Shown here piece by piece: positions 45,236 through 54,280 of a DNA stretch of 64,000 nucleotides (positions are counted from its first letter, which is position 1; every line of letters begins with the position of its first letter). The position numbers and the translations under genes are program-made. The notes beneath the pieces were generated by a model. The model searched no databases, had not been told where the DNA came from, and was given only the letters and a program-made list of their open reading frames with translations. The DNA comes from Pseudomonas chlororaphis. Lineage in GTDB: Bacteria > Pseudomonadota > Gammaproteobacteria > Pseudomonadales > Pseudomonadaceae. The stretch is taken from assembly GCA_001023535.1 (NCBI GenBank), contig CP011020.1, positions 2,865,734 through 2,929,733 on the forward strand, given 5' to 3'.

Positions 45236-46514
45236 TGTAGAAACGGACACATCCTTTACAATTGAAACCGGGGACATCGTTTACGTTTCTGTTGGCTTGA
45301 AAGGCGGCTTTCGCCGCTTTTCAGCCTACCTAAAAGGTAGCTGCAGAGGTAAATATCCCACACATCATCGTCCACTTCTTTGAGTCCTAGCGCCTCACCG
45401 GCCAGAGATTCGCTGACGAAAATCATCTTGCCTTTCCATTTCATCGACCCGTTCTGCCTAACCATACGGATCGTCATGTCCGCCGCGTAATCCGCCTCAG
45501 GCACGCGCCCATCGTACTGCCGCTTTGATGGCTCATAGAGGTCCGCAGGAACTTTCATCTCTAGGGCCTTGTGAGGTCGCACGTAATTGAATTCCTGTCG
45601 AAACTGTTCGAATGCCAGCTGTTGCTCCACCAGGTTACGTTCAGGTGCATGAAGCAAAGCAGCCTTGAGTGTTCGATGCATGCGTTCGTGACGGCCATTC
45701 TGGTCAGGCCGCCCCGGCTGGATTCGCTCCGGATGAATCCCTAAACGTATCCACCACGCGGCCAGACTGGATATGCGTGAAATGCCGGTAGAGGCAAAAG
45801 GAGAGCCATTATCTGTACGGATTACGTCAGGTAAACCGTACTCCCGAAACGCCCAGTCAAATCCTTCGCGGGCACCGGCAACGCTGCCTTGTGCTCTGCA
45901 CAGCAATAGAAATCGGCTGACGTGATCGGTAATGGTCAGAGGGTAACAACGTTGGCCGTTCTGAAGCGCGAAGTCACCTTTGAAGTCTGCGGCCCATGTC
46001 TGATTAGGCCCAGTGGCGTCACGCAGCGGATTTTTTCCTGCTGGCGGTCGATTGAGGAAACGGCGCTTTTGCACCAGACCTGCTCGCTTAAGCCACTCGC
46101 CTGCCGTGCTGACAGTGGGCCAAGACAGGTTTGGATGGTCGATCTTAAGGTTATGCACCAACTTCTCAGGCCCCCAGCTGTGATGCTCGCGCTTGTACGC
46201 GATTAGCAGCTCAAGCACCTCGTCGCTGATTTTGAAAGGGCTCGTATGTGGGCGCCGTGACAGCTCCTTTAGCCCATCAATGCCGTGCGCCTCGTAGCGT
46301 GCAAGCCATTTGTCCAAAGTGGGTCGGCTGAGCCCGTAGTGACGGGCCAGCTCGCTCTTGGAGTAGCTGCCTTGCAGCCAGTCGCCTATGAGTTTGATTC
46401 GTTGATCCATCGGGGACTCTCGATTCCAGGGCATGGTCAGGCACCTCCTGACCGTATTTATGCACCTGTAAACGATGTCTCCGGTTTAAAACGTAAAGGA
46501 TGTCCCCGGTTTCT
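45236..46514 (-). mobile_element. IS481-family insertion sequence, about 1.28 kb, inserted in a REP
   Basis: Imperfect inverted ends of about 50 bp: 45236-45285 begins GTAGAAAC after a T, and 46465-46514 reversed begins GGTAGAAACC. Each end contains two related blocks (GAAACCGGGGACATCCTTTAC type, 20-25 bp apart), presumably two transposase-binding sites. The flanks CTTTCGCGG and CGAGCAAGCCCGCTCCC together rebuild one arm of a REP such as 46649-46674, so the element sits inside a REP palindrome. Exact ends are uncertain by a few bases. Confidence 0.82.
45256..46434 (-). CDS. IS481-family transposase
   Basis: A 392-aa transposase. The N-terminal helix-turn-helix (about 9-60: DWLQGSYSKSELARHYGLSR, LDKWLARYEAHG) is followed by an rve-type DDE integrase core with Asp in WAADFKGDFAL, Asp in IRTDNGSPFAS and Glu in GRPDQNGRHERMHRTLK. 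An AGGAGG site eight bases before the ATG at 46434 supports this start. The frame is intact, so the element may be active. It reads toward the PhoD-like gene. Confidence 0.93.
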   Translation of the reverse strand: MPWNRESPMDQRIKLIGDWLQGSYSKSELARHYGLSRPTLDKWLARYEAHGIDGLKELSRRPHTSPFKISDEVLELLIAYKREHHSWGPEKLVHNLKIDHPNLSWPTVSTAGEWLKRAGLVQKRRFLNRPPAGKNPLRDATGPNQTWAADFKGDFALQNGQRCYPLTITDHVSRFLLLCRAQGSVAGAREGFDWAFREYGLPDVIRTDNGSPFASTGISRISSLAAWWIRLGIHPERIQPGRPDQNGRHERMHRTLKAALLHAPERNLVEQQLAFEQFRQEFNYVRPHKALEMKVPADLYEPSKRQYDGRVPEADYAADMTIRMVRQNGSMKWKGKMIFVSESLAGEALGLKEVDDDVWDIYLCSYLLGRLKSGESRLSSQQKRKRCPRFQL

Positions 46515-46880
46515 ACCCGAGCAAGCCCGCTCCCACAGGGGTAATGCGTTGGCATATCTGATTCCCGCCAGCACCACAAGACCACTGTGGGAGCGAGCTT
46601 GCTCGCGAAGGCGTCAGGCCAGCCAACATCTTCGTGACTGATCCGGCACTTTCGCGGGCAAGCCCGCTCCCACAAGGGATGGAAGGTGGACCTGATTCCC
46701 GCCAGCACCACAAGACCACTGTGGGAGCGAGCTTGCTCGCGAAGGCGTCAGGCCAGCCAACATCTTCGTGACTGATCCAGCGCTTTCGCGGGCAAGCCCG
46801 CTCCCACAAGGGATGGAGGTGGACCTGATTCCGGCCAGCACCACAAGACCACTGTGGGAGCGGGCTTGCTCGCGAAGGCT
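46515..46880. repeat. REP array, tandem period about 133 bp
   Basis: Opposing REP palindromes (TGTGGGAGCGAGCTTGCTCG and CGCGGGCAAGCCCGCTCCCA) alternate. The unit starts at 46586, 46720 and 46853 and includes conserved spacers GGCCAGCCAACATCTTCGTG and GCCAGCACCACAAGACCAC. The array ends at the stop of the coiled-coil gene and probably acts as its transcription terminator or mRNA stabiliser. Confidence 0.85.
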
Positions 46881-47756
46881 TTACTGGGCGCGAGCGCTGA
46901 GTTGCTGTTGCAGGTGTTGGATCTGCGCTTGCAGGGTGTTGATGTTGCGGGTGACCTGGCCGCGGAAGGCGTCGAATTCGGCGGTGTTGCCGCCGTTGTC
47001 CTGCTGGCTCTTGAGAACGATCACGTCCTGTTCCAGCCGTTCGAGGGCCGAGTTGGAGGTGGCTCGCTTAAGCGCCGTGATGTCGGCGCCGATACTCTTG
47101 AGCTGGGCATCCAGCGCTCCGCCCTCGCCTTGGTTCTTCAGGGCCGTCATTTCAGTCGACAACGCCTTGACCTGGGCCTGGAGCTCCTTGTTGGCAGCCT
47201 GCAACTGGATACTGGTGTTCTGCTGCTCAGTGGCCTGGGCAATGAGCTGGGCCAGCTCCTTGTCCAGGTCGGCGGACGGACCGAACGTGGCCTGCTGGAG
47301 TTTGTACTGCTCCTGCAACTTGCTGTCGAACTGCCGAGCCTGGTCCTGGAGCTTGCCTTCCAGCTGCTTGATCTGCAGCTTCAAGGCTTCGCTGTCGCTC
47401 ATGACATTGGATTGCCCAGCCACCACCTTGCCGGAAATATCCTGCAGCCGCCCTGCCGCATCCTCGCTGATGCGCGCAAAACTTTCCTGGGTCGCCACCA
47501 GCTGCTGTTCCATCAGGGAAATCTGCTGGAAGCTCCACCAGGCCAGGAAGCCGAACGCACACACCAAGGCGCCGATCAACGCCCACAACGGCCCGGTGCT
47601 GGGGCCCTTGACCTTGGCTGCGGCAACGGCTGCCGGCCGCGCCTGCGCGTGGGCCGGGCGGTGGGTCGGGAAGTCATCGTCATCGGGGATGTCGGCGCGC
47701 ATCCGCAGGCTCGGTACATCGTCGAAGTCGTCGTTGGCATCGTTACGCATGGGCAT
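46881..47756 (-). CDS. Membrane-anchored coiled-coil protein
   Basis: A 291-aa protein with an acidic, disordered N-terminus (RNDANDDFDDVPSLRMRADI), one membrane helix (about 56-75: GPLWALIGALVCAFGFLAWW) and a long periplasmic coiled coil (about 80-290) rich in Gln and Leu (LQIKQLEGKLQDQARQFDSK, IQLQAANKELQAQVKALS). Bitopic topology with N-terminus in the cytoplasm is inferred. No enzymatic motif is seen. Similar proteins are conserved in Pseudomonas as hypothetical, possibly linked to envelope organisation. It ends at the REP array and stands alone. Confidence 0.82.
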   Translation of the reverse strand: MPMRNDANDDFDDVPSLRMRADIPDDDDFPTHRPAHAQARPAAVAAAKVKGPSTGPLWALIGALVCAFGFLAWWSFQQISLMEQQLVATQESFARISEDAAGRLQDISGKVVAGQSNVMSDSEALKLQIKQLEGKLQDQARQFDSKLQEQYKLQQATFGPSADLDKELAQLIAQATEQQNTSIQLQAANKELQAQVKALSTEMTALKNQGEGGALDAQLKSIGADITALKRATSNSALERLEQDVIVLKSQQDNGGNTAEFDAFRGQVTRNINTLQAQIQHLQQQLSARAQ

Positions 47757-47862
47757 GGTTCAACCTTTGGGAAACCGGTGATGACTGGGTGCGGCGAGTA
47801 TAACCCCCTCGCCCGCCGCACCGATTGACCCCGAACCCGGCACTCGGTTCATGACGGGCCGA

Positions 47863-48855
47863 TCAGCGGGCATCCTGGGCTTTGTACCAGGCACAGAACT
47901 CATCGAGCGCGGCCCACAGGCTGACCTGGGGGTCGTAATCGAGATACTGCCGAGCCCGGCTGATGTCCAGGGTGAAGTGCCTGTTCATGACCTGCATCCC
48001 CAGACGTGACAGCGTCGGTTCGGGGCGGCCCGGCCATAATCTGCAGAACCCTTCGTTCAGGGCGGCAACACTATAAGCCAACCCGTAGGAACGGTAACGC
48101 CTGACCTGTGGGACTTGCATCTGGCGCATCACGTAATTGACCACATCCCACAGCGGCACCGGAGCGCCGTTGCTGATGTTGTAGGCCTTGCCCAAGGCCG
48201 AACCGGTGACGAGCAGGCTGCTGAGCAACGCCTCATTGAGGTTCTGCACGCTGGTGAAATCCACTTTGTTCAACCCATTGCCCACAATGGCCAACCGCCC
48301 CTTGCGCTGCATCTTCAGCAGGCGCGGGAAAATGCTCATGTCGCCGGCACCGGTGACAAAACGCGGGCGCAGGGCCAGCACTTCGAGGCCGAACTCCTGG
48401 GCACCGAACACCTTCTGCTCGGCCAGATACTTGGTGGCGGCATACGGGTGCTTGAAGCGCTTGGGCACTTGCTCTTCCGTCAACCCGAGGTGGTCACGGC
48501 CGTCGAAGTAGATGGACGGCGACGACAGGTGGACCAGCCGCCGAACCTTCTGCTTGAGGCAAGCCTCGACGACATTTTCCGTGACCTCGACATTGCCCTG
48601 GTGAAAATCCTGGTAACGCCCCCACAGCCCCACAGAGCCGGCGCAATGCACCACGGCCTCGACATCCACGCACAGGTCACGCGCCAGCAGCGGATCGCTC
48701 AGGTCTCCCTGGACAAACTGCGCACCGCGACGCACCAGGTGCTCCACGCTCTCGGCCCGGCGACCGTTGACCCGTACATCCAGGCCCTGCTCCAGGGCGA
48801 AACGCGCAAAGCGCCCGCCGATGAAGCCGCTCGCGCCGGTAACCAGAATTTTCAT
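47863..48855 (-). CDS. NAD-dependent epimerase/dehydratase (3-beta-HSD-like)
   Basis: A 330-aa extended short-chain dehydrogenase. MKILVTGASGFIGGRFARF has the T-G-x-x-G-x-x-G nucleotide-binding motif; VVHCAG follows; LSSPSIYFDG and PYAATKYLAEQKV carry the Ser and the catalytic Y-x-x-x-K. Residues VGNGLNKVDFTSVQNLNEAL are typical of 3-beta-hydroxysteroid-dehydrogenase-like enzymes. Substrate unknown; relatives act on nucleotide sugars, sterols or olefin precursors. It starts at ATG 48855 with AAGGAGC-type site upstream. It is next to, but in the same direction as, the argP gene 90 bp away. Confidence 0.92.
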   Translation of the reverse strand: MKILVTGASGFIGGRFARFALEQGLDVRVNGRRAESVEHLVRRGAQFVQGDLSDPLLARDLCVDVEAVVHCAGSVGLWGRYQDFHQGNVEVTENVVEACLKQKVRRLVHLSSPSIYFDGRDHLGLTEEQVPKRFKHPYAATKYLAEQKVFGAQEFGLEVLALRPRFVTGAGDMSIFPRLLKMQRKGRLAIVGNGLNKVDFTSVQNLNEALLSSLLVTGSALGKAYNISNGAPVPLWDVVNYVMRQMQVPQVRRYRSYGLAYSVAALNEGFCRLWPGRPEPTLSRLGMQVMNRHFTLDISRARQYLDYDPQVSLWAALDEFCAWYKAQDAR

Positions 48856-48944
48856 GAATGCTCCTTGGAAGGGCGGTTACGAGCGTCAAGCTACAACAAC
48901 CTGCCAATTTAACTGTGCGTCGCTTGCGACCTGTTGCTTGACGT

Positions 48945-49844
48945 CTAGGACGGTGCCCAAGGCACCAGCCACTGCCGGGAGGAACGGATCAATTGTTCGG
49001 TCAACGCACCGAGCAACTGCCCACCATTGCGCCAATGATGCCAGTACAACGGCACATCGATCGGTTTATCTGCCAGCAAGTTCACCAGCGTGCCCTGGGC
49101 CAGTTGTTCACGCACCTGCAATTCCGGCACCAGGCCCCAGCCGAGACCGGCTTCGGCAAGGCGAATGAACCCTTCGGACGACGGGCACAAATGGTGTTCA
49201 AAACCGCCTTCGACGCCCAGGGACGCGAGGTAGCGGTGTTGCAGGAAGTCGTCCGGACCGAACACCAAGGCTGGGGTGTGGGCCAGTTGATCGGCGCGCA
49301 CGCCGTCGGGGAAGTACCGGGCGATGAACGCCGGGCTGGCCAGCGCGCGGTAACGCATGGCACCCAGCAGCACGCTGCGTGCACCGGCCACCGGACGCTC
49401 GCTGGCGCAGACGCACGCCGCCACTTCCCCCGCACGCATGCGCTTGAGGCCGACAGTCTGGTCCTCCACCACCAGGTCGAGCAGCACATGCTGCCGGGCG
49501 CAGAAATCGCCCAGCGCCGCCGCCCACCAGGTCGCCAGGCTGTCGGCGTTCAAGGCGATGCGCAAGCGCTCGGGCAGGCCTTCTTCATCCAGCGCCGGCA
49601 CCAGGCTTTGCAGGTCTCGCTCCAACAGACGCACTTGCTGCACGTGGTTGAGCAGGCGCCGGCCGATCTCCGTCGGCGCCGGTGGCGTGGCACGCACCAG
49701 GACCGGTTGGCCGACGCGTGCCTCCAGCAACTTGATCCTTTGGGAAATGGCCGATTGCGACAAGCCCAGCACCTGAGCCGCCCGCTCGAAACCGGCCTGC
49801 TCGACCACGGCGGCGAGGGCGGAAAGCAATTTGTAGTCGAACAT
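48945..49844 (-). CDS. argP: LysR-family regulator ArgP
   Basis: A 299-aa LTTR. MFDYKLLSALAAVVEQAGFE, AAQVLGLSQSAISQRIKLLE and the conserved RATPPAPTEIGRRLLNHVQQ are characteristic of ArgP (IciA), which in relatives senses lysine and arginine and activates the LysE/ArgO exporter gene. The start is set at 49844, where the family N-terminus begins; the extra 36 codons of the ORF are upstream sequence. The LysE-type exporter (50341) lies divergently, with an ACT-domain gene between, which fits the known argP-argO arrangement. Confidence 0.9.
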   Translation of the reverse strand: MFDYKLLSALAAVVEQAGFERAAQVLGLSQSAISQRIKLLEARVGQPVLVRATPPAPTEIGRRLLNHVQQVRLLERDLQSLVPALDEEGLPERLRIALNADSLATWWAAALGDFCARQHVLLDLVVEDQTVGLKRMRAGEVAACVCASERPVAGARSVLLGAMRYRALASPAFIARYFPDGVRADQLAHTPALVFGPDDFLQHRYLASLGVEGGFEHHLCPSSEGFIRLAEAGLGWGLVPELQVREQLAQGTLVNLLADKPIDVPLYWHHWRNGGQLLGALTEQLIRSSRQWLVPWAPS

Positions 49845-49933
49845 CAGTTTTCCTAATGAGTAATCAGCAGGATTGGTTTTTCTTATACAGCGCCCCACCG
49901 GACAATGGCCAGCATCATTTGAAGGAGCGAGCC

Positions 49934-50335
49934 ATGCCTGGCGAAACATCATTGACCACCCTGATCCGCAGCCTGAGCCCGCAGCTCAATCACGGCGACT
50001 ACGTGTTCTGCTGCCTGCCCGACGGCCAGGTGCCGGCCGGCATCGAGATCATCGGCAGCTTTCTCGAACGCGAGGGGCTGACCGTCATCCTGGAAAAATC
50101 CCAGGCACAGCAGGCCGGCCTGGGCTGGGACTACGTCGCCGCCTGGATCACCCTCAACGTGCACTCGGCGCTGCAAGCCGTAGGCCTGACCGCCGCCTTC
50201 GCCACGGCCCTGGGCAACGCCGGGATCAGTTGCAACGTGATTGCCGGCTACTACCACGACCATCTGTTCGTCGGCCGTGACGACGCCGCACGGGCCATGG
50301 ACGTGCTTAGGCAACTGGCCGCCAGCGGGGAGTGA
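49934..50335 (+). CDS. ACT-domain protein upstream of the LysE/ArgO exporter
   Basis: A 133-aa protein with two ACT-like beta-alpha-beta modules: HGDYVFCCLPDGQVPAGIEI and GWDYVAAWITLNVHSALQAV, FATALGNAGISCNVIAGYYH. ACT domains bind amino acids; this small stand-alone type usually neighbours amino-acid exporters or regulators. GAAGGAG five to eleven bases before the ATG at 49934 supports the start. It ends 5 bp before the LysE-type gene, so the two are co-transcribed, presumably under ArgP. A role in sensing basic amino acids is inference. Confidence 0.88.
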   Translation: MPGETSLTTLIRSLSPQLNHGDYVFCCLPDGQVPAGIEIIGSFLEREGLTVILEKSQAQQAGLGWDYVAAWITLNVHSALQAVGLTAAFATALGNAGISCNVIAGYYHDHLFVGRDDAARAMDVLRQLAASGE

Positions 50336-50340
50336 CGAAC

Positions 50341-50943
50341 ATGTGGCAAAGCTATGTGAACGGATTGTTGATGGCCCTCGGGCTGATCATGGCCATCGGT
50401 GCCCAGAATGCATTCGTCCTGGCCCAGAGCCTGCGCCGCGAGCACCACTTGCCGGTGGCCGCCCTGTGCATTACCTGCGATGCGCTGCTGGTCGCGGCAG
50501 GCGTCTTCGGCCTGGCAACGCTGCTGGCCCAAAGCCCCTTGCTGCTGTCGATCGCCCGCTGGGGCGGCGCCGCCTTCCTGCTCTGGTATGGCAGCCTGGC
50601 GTTGCGCCGGGCCTGTTCGAAACAAAGCCTGCAACACGGTGAGAACCAGGCCGTGCGCTCCTTGCGGGCGGTATTGCTCAGCGCCCTGGCGGTGACGCTG
50701 CTCAACCCCCACGTGTACCTCGACACCGTGCTGTTGATCGGCTCCCTCGGTGCCCAGCAGAGCATGCCCGGTGCCTACGTGATCGGCGCGGCGAGTGCGT
50801 CGCTGTTGTGGTTCCTCACCCTCGCCTTCGGCGCCGCACGGCTGGCCCCGTGGCTGGCTCGCCCCGCCACCTGGCGGATCCTCGACCTGCTGGTAGCGGC
50901 GATGATGTTCACCGTAGCCGGGCAATTGATCGTCAGTGGCTGA
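50341..50943 (+). CDS. LysE/ArgO-family amino-acid exporter
   Basis: A 200-aa inner-membrane exporter of the LysE superfamily with about six membrane helices. MALGLIMAIGAQNAFVLAQS is the LysE/ArgO signature, with ALAVTLLNPHVYLDTVLL in the second half. Expected to export arginine and/or lysine and their analogues. The start is the ATG at 50341; a GTG nine bases upstream overlaps the preceding stop. It is downstream of the ACT protein and opposite to argP, the usual pairing of the exporter with its regulator. Confidence 0.9.
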   Translation: MWQSYVNGLLMALGLIMAIGAQNAFVLAQSLRREHHLPVAALCITCDALLVAAGVFGLATLLAQSPLLLSIARWGGAAFLLWYGSLALRRACSKQSLQHGENQAVRSLRAVLLSALAVTLLNPHVYLDTVLLIGSLGAQQSMPGAYVIGAASASLLWFLTLAFGAARLAPWLARPATWRILDLLVAAMMFTVAGQLIVSG

Positions 50944-51118
50944 TTATTCCAAACCGCTCTGGAACCTCTATCCCACACAGTTGTTGCGTGGTTATGCCGC
51001 ACCCCCGGTGCTATGATCCGACTCCTGCGCCGCAAAGAGTACAAACTCCCCGGCGCAAGTCGGGCCGCCCGTGATCGGCCTTGCGCTCACCGCAACTGAC
51101 CTGATTAGGAGAATCACC

Positions 51119-51715
51119 ATGGCTTTCGAATTGCCGCCGCTGCCTTACCCACACGATGCACTGCAGCCGCACATCTCCAAAGAAACTCTGGAATACCACC
51201 ACGACAAGCACCACAACACCTATGTCGTGAACCTGAACAACCTGGTACCTGGCACCGAGTTCGAAGGCAAGACCCTGGAAGAAATCGTCAAGACCTCCTC
51301 GGGCGGTATCTTCAACAACGCCGCTCAGGTCTGGAACCACACCTTCTACTGGAACTGCCTGGCGCCAAACGCCGGCGGCGAACCTACCGGCGCACTGGCC
51401 GAAGCCATCAACAAGGCCTTCGGTTCGTTCGACAAGTTCAAGGAAGAGTTCAGCAAGACGTCCATCGGCACCTTCGGCTCCGGCTGGGGCTGGCTGGTGA
51501 AAAAGGCTGACGGTTCCCTGGCCCTGGCCAGCACCATCGGCGCCGGCAACCCGCTGACCAGCGGCGACACCCCGCTGCTGACCTGCGACGTCTGGGAACA
51601 CGCCTACTACATCGACTACCGCAACGTTCGTCCGAAATACGTCGAAGCGTTCTGGAACCTGGTCAACTGGAAATTCGTGGCCGAGCAGTTCGAAGGCAAG
51701 ACCTTCACCGCCTAA
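51119..51715 (+). CDS. sodB: Iron superoxide dismutase SodB
   Basis: A 198-aa Fe-type superoxide dismutase. [40 protein letters not shown] (metal-ligand His in the helical hairpin), [17 protein letters not shown] (second His), FGSGWGWLV, and [20 protein letters not shown] with ligands Asp and His are all present. It disproportionates superoxide in the cytoplasm. AGGAG precedes the ATG at 51119. A terminator follows at 51735. The position next to bifA matches other Pseudomonas genomes. Confidence 0.97.
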   Translation: MAFELPPLPYPHDALQPHISKETLEYHHDKHHNTYVVNLNNLVPGTEFEGKTLEEIVKTSSGGIFNNAAQVWNHTFYWNCLAPNAGGEPTGALAEAINKAFGSFDKFKEEFSKTSIGTFGSGWGWLVKKADGSLALASTIGAGNPLTSGDTPLLTCDVWEHAYYIDYRNVRPKYVEAFWNLVNWKFVAEQFEGKTFTA

Positions 51716-51734
51716 GCCCGTAGCCAGACCAAAG

Positions 51735-51760
51735 AACCCGGCACCTTGCCGGGTTTTTTG
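51735..51760 (+). terminator. Rho-independent terminator of sodB
   Basis: AACCCGGC, loop ACCTT, GCCGGGTT followed by TTTTT, 19 bp after the sodB stop. The remainder up to 52021 is the bifA upstream region; no other feature is seen there. Confidence 0.9.
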
Positions 51761-52021
51761 TGCCCGGCGCCAATGGCCGGGTATCGATCGGCGCCGGGGA
51801 CACCGTGCGCCTTGAGCACCAATAAAAATTCCCGCCAGGCCTCAAGTTGCGCTCCCTTGCAACCGACACAATGGGCATAGAGCAATCACTCTGAAAGAAC
51901 CGTCCATCGGCCATGTTTATCGGCGAAAACCCTGGTGTTTGATTGTCCCTTTGACTGACATCACAGGATTGCCAATACTCATGGCAACTTGACGCTACCG
52001 CACGGAACAAGGAACCACTCT

Positions 52022-54073
52022 TTGAAGCTGGAACTCAAGAACAGCTTGTCTGTGAAGTTGCTCCGGGTCGTGCTCCTCTCGGCATTGATCGTTGGCGTGC
52101 TCTTGAGCTGCGCCCAGATCGTGTTCGATGCCTACAAAACCAACCAGGCCGTCGCCAACGACGCCCAGCGTATCCTCGACATGTTCCGCGATCCGTCGAC
52201 CCAGGCCGTCTACAGCCTGGACCGGGAAATGGGCATGCAGGTGATCGAAGGCCTGTTCCAGGACAAAGCCGTACGCATGGCCTCCATAGGCCATCCCCGC
52301 GAAACCATGCTCGCCGAAAAAAGCCGTGCCCTGCAGGCGTCCGAAAGCCGATGGCTGACCGACCTGATCCTGGGCAAGGAGCGCACCTTCACCACGCAAC
52401 TGGTGGGGCGCGGGCCCTACAGCGAATACTACGGTGACCTGAGCATTACCCTCGACACCGCCACCTATGGCGAGAGCTTCATCGTCAGCTCGGTGATCAT
52501 CTTCATCTCCGGCATGCTTCGGGCCCTGGCCATGGGCCTGGTGCTGTACCTGGTCTACCACTGGCTGCTGACCAAGCCGTTGTCGCGGATCATCGAGCAC
52601 CTGACCGAAATCAACCCTGATCGCCCCAGCGCCCACAAGATCCCGCAACTGCGCGGTCACGAACATAACGAGCTGGGGCTGTGGATCAATACCGCCAACC
52701 AGTTGCTCGAATCCATCGAGCGCAACACGCACCTGCGCCACGAAGCGGAAGACAGCCTGTTGCGCATGGCCCAGTACGACTTTCTCACCGGTCTGCCCAA
52801 TCGCCAGCAATTGCAACAGCAACTGGACAAGATCCTGGTGGATGCCGGCCGTCTGCAACGTCGGGTGGCGGTGCTGTGTGTCGGGCTGGATGATTTCAAG
52901 GGCATCAACGAGCAGTTCAGCTATCAGACCGGCGACCAGTTGCTGCTCGCCCTCGCCGACCGGCTGCGCGCCCACAGTGGTCGTCTCGGTGCCCTGGCGC
53001 GACTAGGGGGCGACCAGTTCGCCCTGGTCCAGGCCGACATCGAACAGCCCTACGAGGCTGCCGAACTGGCCCAGAGCATCCTCGACGACCTGGAGGCGCC
53101 GTTCGCCCTCGATGACCACGGGATCCGGCTGCGGGCGACCATCGGCATCACCCTCTTCCCCGAAGACGGCGACAGCACCGAGAAACTGCTGCAAAAAGCC
53201 GAGCAGACCATGACCCTGGCCAAGAGCCGCTCTCGCAATCGCTATCAGTTCTACATCGCCAGCGTCGACAGCGAGATGCGCCGCCGCCGCGAACTGGAGA
53301 AAGACCTGCGCGAGGCCCTGATCCGCGAGCAGTTCACCCTCGTGTACCAACCGCAAATCAGCTACCGCGACCTGCGGGTAGTGGGCACCGAGGCCCTGAT
53401 TCGCTGGCACCATCCCGAGCACGGCCTGGTGCCGCCGGACCTCTTTATCCCGCTGGCCGAACAGAACGGCACCATCATCGCCATCGGCGAATGGGTGCTG
53501 GACCAGGCATGCCGGCAACTGCGCGAATGGCATGACCAGGGCTTCACCCAACTGCGCATGGCGGTCAACCTGTCGACGGTGCAGTTGCACCATGCGGAGC
53601 TGCCGCGGGTGGTCAACAACCTCCTGCAGATGTACCGGCTGCCGCCGCGCAGCCTGGAGCTGGAAGTCACCGAGACCGGCCTGATGGAAGACATCACCAC
53701 CGCGGCCCAACACCTGCTGAGCCTGCGCCGCTCCGGCGCACTGATCGCCATCGACGACTTCGGGACCGGCTATTCGTCCCTGAGCTACCTCAAGAGCCTG
53801 CCGCTGGACAAGATCAAGATCGACAAGAGCTTCGTCCAGGACCTGCTCGAAGACGAAGACGACGCAACCATCGTCCGGGCGATCATCCAGCTCGGCAAGA
53901 GCCTGGGCATGCAAGTGATCGCCGAAGGCGTCGAGACGGTCGAGCAGGAAGCCTACATCATCGCCGAGGGCTGCCACGAAGGTCAGGGCTACTACTACAG
54001 CAAGCCGCTGCCGGCACGGGAACTGGGCGCTTACCTGAAGCAGGCGGAGCGCAGCAAGGCCTCCATCCTCTGA
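52022..54073 (+). CDS. bifA: c-di-GMP phosphodiesterase BifA (degenerate GGDEF + EAL)
   Basis: A 683-aa inner-membrane protein that degrades c-di-GMP and so promotes swarming and limits biofilm. An N-terminal helix (LLRVVLLSALIVGVLLSCAQ), a periplasmic region, and a second membrane segment (about 150-190: SSVIIFISGMLRALAMGLVL) are followed by a degenerate GGDEF domain whose site reads GGDQF (329-333), as in known BifA, and an EAL domain with E457-A-L, DDFGTGYSSLSYLKSLPLDK and EGVETVEQEAY. Upstream in frame is only TTG; TTG at 52022 has AAGGAAC before it and gives MKLELKNSLSVKLL. Gene order sodB-bifA is conserved. The first ATG is too late to include the membrane helix. Confidence 0.92.
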   Translation: MKLELKNSLSVKLLRVVLLSALIVGVLLSCAQIVFDAYKTNQAVANDAQRILDMFRDPSTQAVYSLDREMGMQVIEGLFQDKAVRMASIGHPRETMLAEKSRALQASESRWLTDLILGKERTFTTQLVGRGPYSEYYGDLSITLDTATYGESFIVSSVIIFISGMLRALAMGLVLYLVYHWLLTKPLSRIIEHLTEINPDRPSAHKIPQLRGHEHNELGLWINTANQLLESIERNTHLRHEAEDSLLRMAQYDFLTGLPNRQQLQQQLDKILVDAGRLQRRVAVLCVGLDDFKGINEQFSYQTGDQLLLALADRLRAHSGRLGALARLGGDQFALVQADIEQPYEAAELAQSILDDLEAPFALDDHGIRLRATIGITLFPEDGDSTEKLLQKAEQTMTLAKSRSRNRYQFYIASVDSEMRRRRELEKDLREALIREQFTLVYQPQISYRDLRVVGTEALIRWHHPEHGLVPPDLFIPLAEQNGTIIAIGEWVLDQACRQLREWHDQGFTQLRMAVNLSTVQLHHAELPRVVNNLLQMYRLPPRSLELEVTETGLMEDITTAAQHLLSLRRSGALIAIDDFGTGYSSLSYLKSLPLDKIKIDKSFVQDLLEDEDDATIVRAIIQLGKSLGMQVIAEGVETVEQEAYIIAEGCHEGQGYYYSKPLPARELGAYLKQAERSKASIL

Positions 54074-54280
54074 TTCCTTGATCCATCACAGCCTTCAACA
54101 TTTCCTACAACGGTTCCGCGCCGTTCTGTCGGAGTAGTCCGAGGCTGCGATCGGCATTGATTAAATAAGAAATATTTACAGCCGCAACCCTTTACACATA
54201 ATGCAAATCTTTCGCATTATGTCGCAGTTTTTGCGCACCCTCGCGCCTGTCCCATCCATTTCCGAAGCAGGATGTTCGCC

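Noticed and set aside
46515-46880. CRISPR array
   Set aside because: Repeats are palindromic REPs in alternating orientation with conserved spacers and a 133-bp period; no cas genes.
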